From Eubacteriales bacterium (lineage in GTDB: Bacteria > Bacillota > Clostridia > Peptostreptococcales > Anaerovoracaceae), in assembly GCA_028702415.1 (NCBI GenBank), contig JAQVOT010000037.1, positions 1-9,128 of the forward strand: DNA of 9,128 nucleotides. Reading direction: 5' to 3'. Positions 6,181 through 9,128 of the stretch are shown piece after piece. The notes under the pieces are model-generated. The model did not search any database. It had not been told where the DNA came from and saw only the letters and a program-made list of their open reading frames with translations. Position numbers and translations under genes: made by a program. Every line of letters starts with the position of its first letter. Position 1 is the first letter of the stretch.

Positions 6181-7050
6181 TCACCTGATTCCGTAGAATC
6201 TCATCGCATTATCTTTTGTTGCCTTTGCAGCTTCTTCAAAGGAGATCCCCTTGATCTCTGCAACTTTCCTGGCTGTAAATTCAACGAAGAGGGGGATGTT
6301 TCTCCTGCCCCTGTGAGGTACAGGCGCCAGATAAGGGGAATCTGTTTCTACTAGTAAGTATTCTAAAGGAATTGCCTCAACCATTGCAACCGTCTTTCTG
6401 TTATTTTTATAAGTTACCGGTCCGGCCACACTGATTGTGGCTCCCAGCTTCACGTACTGCTTCCCAAGCTCAGCCGATCCTGAAAAACAGTGCAGCAGCA
6501 CCCTTGCGTCAGGTTCTGTGGCCGCGGATGATGCAAACCCGGCATCGTTCCAGCTACCTCCCGGCCGCCTGGCAAACCAGCTTTTGCGTTCTTCGCTGAA
6601 AGTTCCTTCCTCCTTGAGGATGTCCATCACCTCCTGATCCGCCTCTCTTGCGTGGATCACAATTGGCATCTTCAGTTCATTGGCCAGCCGGATCTGTTTC
6701 CTGAACCACTCTCTCTGAACCGCTCTATCGCTGAGATCGTAGTGAAAATCCAAGCCGATTTCACCAATAGCTACAACCTTGTCATTTGCCGCAAGCCCCT
6801 TTATTAGAGCTAGTTTCATGTCATCCATATCCTTAGTGTCATGGGGATGACACCCCACTGCCGCATAGCACCATGGCCAGACCGCAGCATGCTCCGCAGC
6901 CATCTTCGAGCTTTCCGGATCGAAACCTATATCTACGGCATATGACATACGTCCCTCTGAAACCGCGGTATCTACCACGCTGAAGAGAGCCTGGCGTTCC
7001 AGGCTCGTTAAATCTTCATTATTGAAATGTGAGTGTGAATCGAACAACAT
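6181..7050 (-). CDS. tatD: TatD-family metal-dependent DNase
   Basis: A cytoplasmic TIM-barrel hydrolase of the amidohydrolase superfamily; family members are 3'-5' exonucleases implicated in DNA repair and fragmentation. Ligands: His6 and His8 (DSHSHF), Glu97 (IGEIGLDFHYD), His133 (VIHAREA), His187 (LLHCFSG) and Asp237 (VETDSPYLAP). GCHPHD (66-71) and the C-terminal DNAMRFYGIR are family marks. At 289 residues it is about 30 longer than the usual 255-260. The excess is a Trp/Gly/Ala-rich insert at about 150-182 (KSWFARRPGGSWNDAGF) between the His133 and His187 strands. The ATG is 2 nt from the TAA of the upstream surface-protein gene, with only GAG as a weak binding site, so translational coupling is likely. 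The symbol could equally be ycfH/yabD-type; the paralogue cannot be decided from sequence alone. Confidence 0.93.
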   Translation of the reverse strand: MLFDSHSHFNNEDLTSLERQALFSVVDTAVSEGRMSYAVDIGFDPESSKMAAEHAAVWPWCYAAVGCHPHDTKDMDDMKLALIKGLAANDKVVAIGEIGLDFHYDLSDRAVQREWFRKQIRLANELKMPIVIHAREADQEVMDILKEEGTFSEERKSWFARRPGGSWNDAGFASSAATEPDARVLLHCFSGSAELGKQYVKLGATISVAGPVTYKNNRKTVAMVEAIPLEYLLVETDSPYLAPVPHRGRRNIPLFVEFTARKVAEIKGISFEEAAKATKDNAMRFYGIR

Positions 7051-7052
7051 GT

Positions 7053-9128
7053 TTAACTCGCTATATCTGTTATTTCAGGTACAAATTCTTCAATCTGTCC
7101 CCGTGACTTTGATGCATCCACTCTGTACCATTTACCGTCAAGTGATGCTTCAATCCAGGCCTTAACATTACCCTCTTCATCTTCTGCTGTAATGATTGAC
7201 GCTTCCAGTCCTGCCTCCTGGCAGAGCTTGAAGATAAAGGCTGCATAGTACTGTGAAGTTGAGCAATCTGCTGATTCCGTTTCCGAGTTCTGTCTGACCT
7301 TCCTTACCATGTAAGCCATCTTGTCATAATCTGAAACGTCTTCTGTATATCCCAGATTATCTTCAACCTTCTGTTCTACGAAATCATATTCTGTTCCCAA
7401 TGCGTCGTATCCTTCCGGCTCCATTCCGATTCCCATGGCTGCCAGTTCTCCACAACCCACGGAAGTATTGGATTTCCCTGTGTAAACGATACCGCATGCT
7501 TCATCGTAGTTAGGAAGCCCATATCCCAGAACCGATGAATAGCCAACTGAGAATGTTCTGTATCCGACAGCATCGCTGTAGTTCCCTTCAATTGTCTTAA
7601 TTGTCTTGCCGCTAACTGAAGCAACCAGTCCTGTATGATCAGGAACGCCGTTCTTGTTCCAGTCGAAGAAAATCACATCTCCTGCCTTAGGAACATACTT
7701 GGCTCCTGCTCCGTACTTATAGCTTGATGTCTTGCTTTTCTTGTATGTGTTGATAATTGTTGGGCAGTAGCTTCCTCTAACAATAATTGAAGTTGTACCC
7801 GACTTGATAGCAACAGCAGAAACGAACATTGCACACCATGGTGTTTTGTAGCTGAAACTTGTCCCCATATTCTTATTGTACAAATCAACGATCGGTTTAT
7901 TTGAAGCATTTGACTCTTTGCAGCCCAGCCATGAAACCGAGGTGCTTACAACTGAAGCCCTGCTGTATCCCTGCTTGTTGAAACTTCCAAAGACTTTTGA
8001 GTTTTCTACAGTTTTATAGGCTCTGACTTTATAGTAATAAGTCACACCGTTTGCAACGTTAATATCTTTAAAAGAGTTGCTGCTTGCTGTACCTACATTA
8101 GTGTAAGCTTCGGTTCCTTCGCTGGATCTGAATATTTCATATCCTGAGGCTCCTGAAACCTTGTCCCAGGAGAGCTTGATATTATTTGCTTCTGAAACAG
8201 CTGTGAGCTTGCTAACCTGACCCGGCGCAGTTACACCTGCCTGGACAGCGCTGTAACTGCTGTACTTTTTACTTCCGTTTACAGTTCTATATGCTCGAAC
8301 TTTATAATAATAAAATCTATCCTTTGTGATTGAAGTGTTTGTGTAGCTCTTTCCTGAAGTTGTCTTAACCTTGCTATAACTCCCATTCTTACTTGTGGCC
8401 CTGTAAACTTCATATTTGCTGGCCCCTGCAACGGCAGGCCAGGAAACCTTGATGCCGCTTGTCTGCCCGATTACTGCAACAGCCGGTTTGCCAAGCTTAG
8501 GCGTTCCCGAAACAGCTCCGCTGAAAGCCGAATAAGTTTTCTTGCCATTTTCACTTATGTATGCCCTTACCTTATAGTAACAGGTCTTGTTGGTTGTAAG
8601 ACCCGTTCTGGTCCAGGAGTTTGCTGCAACTGTCTTTATCTTTGAGTATTTACCGTTCTTGCTGGTGGCCTTGTAGATTTCATATCCGCTGGCAAAGGTA
8701 TAAGGCGTCCACTCCATTTTTACGGAATTATAGGATGTTACCGGTACTTTGAATCCCGCCGGAGCTGCTTTTGCATCAAATCCCTTAGGAGTCCCTGCAA
8801 CTATTCCACTGAAGGGACTGTATGTTACCTTCCCCTTGGAGTCTTTATAAAATGCCCTAACCTTGTAGTAGCAGGTCTTGTTGGTTGTAAGCCCCGTCCT
8901 TTTCCAGCTGGTTTTCAGAACTCTGCCCACCTTCTTATAGGTGCCGTTTTGGCTTGTAGCCCTGAACACATGATAGCCGGTGGCTCTTGCAGATGCATTC
9001 CAGCCGAAGCTTACGGAGTGTGAGTCATACCCCGTCACTGCAAAACCACTTACCGGCCCGGCCCCATACGGAGTGCCTGCAACAATTCCACTGAAATTGC
9101 TGTATGTTACCTTCCCCTTGGAGTCTTT
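7053..9128 (-). CDS. Surface/secreted FN3-repeat protein with CHAP and transglutaminase-like domains (5' end outside window)
   Basis: The frame is open to the right edge. A GTG at 9038 is not the start, because an FN3 repeat continues in frame across it to 9128. Numbering from that GTG, order is: the tail of one FN3 repeat, four full FN3 repeats (about -6 to 84, 94-180, 186-271, 277-366; each with YYKVRAY/F), then a CHAP-type cysteine hydrolase domain (about 369-515) and a C-terminal transglutaminase-like domain (about 570-660). CHAP marks: Cys402 in TPWCAMFVSAVA, His468 in GVPDHTGLVASV, Glu484 and Asn486 in TIEGNYSD. Such domains cut peptidoglycan peptides or amide bonds, so an extracellular wall-remodelling role is inferred. 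The transglutaminase-like domain keeps Cys592 (ADCSTSQYYAAF) and Asp641 (WYRVDAS), but Lys626 (VKAWIEA) stands where the family has His. No LPxTG or C-terminal TM is present; any signal peptide is off the window. It is first in an operon with tatD and the DUF362 gene. Confidence 0.88.
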   Translation of the reverse strand, partial: KDSKGKVTYSNFSGIVAGTPYGAGPVSGFAVTGYDSHSVSFGWNASARATGYHVFRATSQNGTYKKVGRVLKTSWKRTGLTTNKTCYYKVRAFYKDSKGKVTYSPFSGIVAGTPKGFDAKAAPAGFKVPVTSYNSVKMEWTPYTFASGYEIYKATSKNGKYSKIKTVAANSWTRTGLTTNKTCYYKVRAYISENGKKTYSAFSGAVSGTPKLGKPAVAVIGQTSGIKVSWPAVAGASKYEVYRATSKNGSYSKVKTTSGKSYTNTSITKDRFYYYKVRAYRTVNGSKKYSSYSAVQAGVTAPGQVSKLTAVSEANNIKLSWDKVSGASGYEIFRSSEGTEAYTNVGTASSNSFKDINVANGVTYYYKVRAYKTVENSKVFGSFNKQGYSRASVVSTSVSWLGCKESNASNKPIVDLYNKNMGTSFSYKTPWCAMFVSAVAIKSGTTSIIVRGSYCPTIINTYKKSKTSSYKYGAGAKYVPKAGDVIFFDWNKNGVPDHTGLVASVSGKTIKTIEGNYSDAVGYRTFSVGYSSVLGYGLPNYDEACGIVYTGKSNTSVGCGELAAMGIGMEPEGYDALGTEYDFVEQKVEDNLGYTEDVSDYDKMAYMVRKVRQNSETESADCSTSQYYAAFIFKLCQEAGLEASIITAEDEEGNVKAWIEASLDGKWYRVDASKSRGQIEEFVPEITDIAS
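7941..9128 (-). repeat. Tandem fibronectin type III repeats, with near-identical DNA blocks
   Basis: One partial and four full FN3 units lie head to tail, about 88-96 codons each. Those at the right are the most alike. The stretch 9073-9128 matches 8791-8846 with 6 differences in 56 bases at a 282-bp spacing. The block coding TGLTTNKTCYYKVRA occurs in the next two units (about 8867-8912 and 8569-8614). The units at 8226-8483 and 7941-8210 have diverged more. This is the pattern of recent unequal recombination at the 5' side of the array. Confidence 0.85.

Noticed and set aside
9036..9038. GTG at 9038 as the start of the FN3/CHAP protein
   Set aside because: The frame stays open to 9128 and codes an FN3 repeat tail nearly identical to the next one, so the GTG is an internal codon and the gene is truncated by the window.

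Overview
The window looks like chromosomal, housekeeping-type DNA from a low-to-mid GC Gram-positive anaerobe of the class Clostridia; I cannot place it more exactly. The reasons are strong AGGAGG-type ribosome binding sites, two TTG starts, a WalJ-like/RlmH pair, a two-ferredoxin DUF362 protein, and a surface protein of fibronectin type III repeats plus a CHAP domain. I saw no phage genes, no recognisable transposase gene, no CRISPR array, and no tRNA or rRNA gene.

Layout. Positions 1-364 (minus) hold the N-terminal 121 codons of RNase HI, cut by the window edge. Positions 383-447 hold a perfect 31-bp inverted repeat with a 3-nt spacer. It resembles a REP doublet (BIME) or a tiny MITE, and it sits between RNase HI and the end of the next gene. 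Positions 448-2217 (minus) encode a two-TM sensor histidine kinase. A 92-bp divergent promoter region follows, then an OmpR/PhoB-type response regulator (2310-2999, plus). A bidirectional terminator (about 3004-3027) separates it from the convergent rlmH (3037-3516, minus), which follows a WalJ/YycJ-type metallo-beta-lactamase-fold gene (3576-4370, minus). rpmE (ribosomal protein L31, 4497-4694, minus) has its own promoter and terminator. The right part is a minus-strand run read from the right edge: a large FN3/CHAP/transglutaminase-like surface protein (from beyond 9128 to 7053), a TatD-family DNase (7050-6181) whose ATG is 2 nt from the upstream stop, and a DUF362 protein with two 4Fe-4S motifs (6146-4815).

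How the genes fit together. The kinase and regulator are probably a cognate pair, although their subfamilies are an unusual match (HPK4-like kinase, OmpR-like regulator) and they are transcribed from overlapping divergent promoters. A WalJ-like protein and RlmH next to a two-component system recall the wal (yyc) locus of Bacilli, but this kinase does not look like WalK. The surface protein is an apparent cell-wall hydrolase with very recently duplicated FN3 repeats. Its C-terminal transglutaminase-like domain keeps Cys and Asp but has Lys where the catalytic His is expected. I do not see a clearly new defence or mobile system; the features most worth a second look are the palindrome, the divergent two-component locus and the degenerate transglutaminase-like domain.
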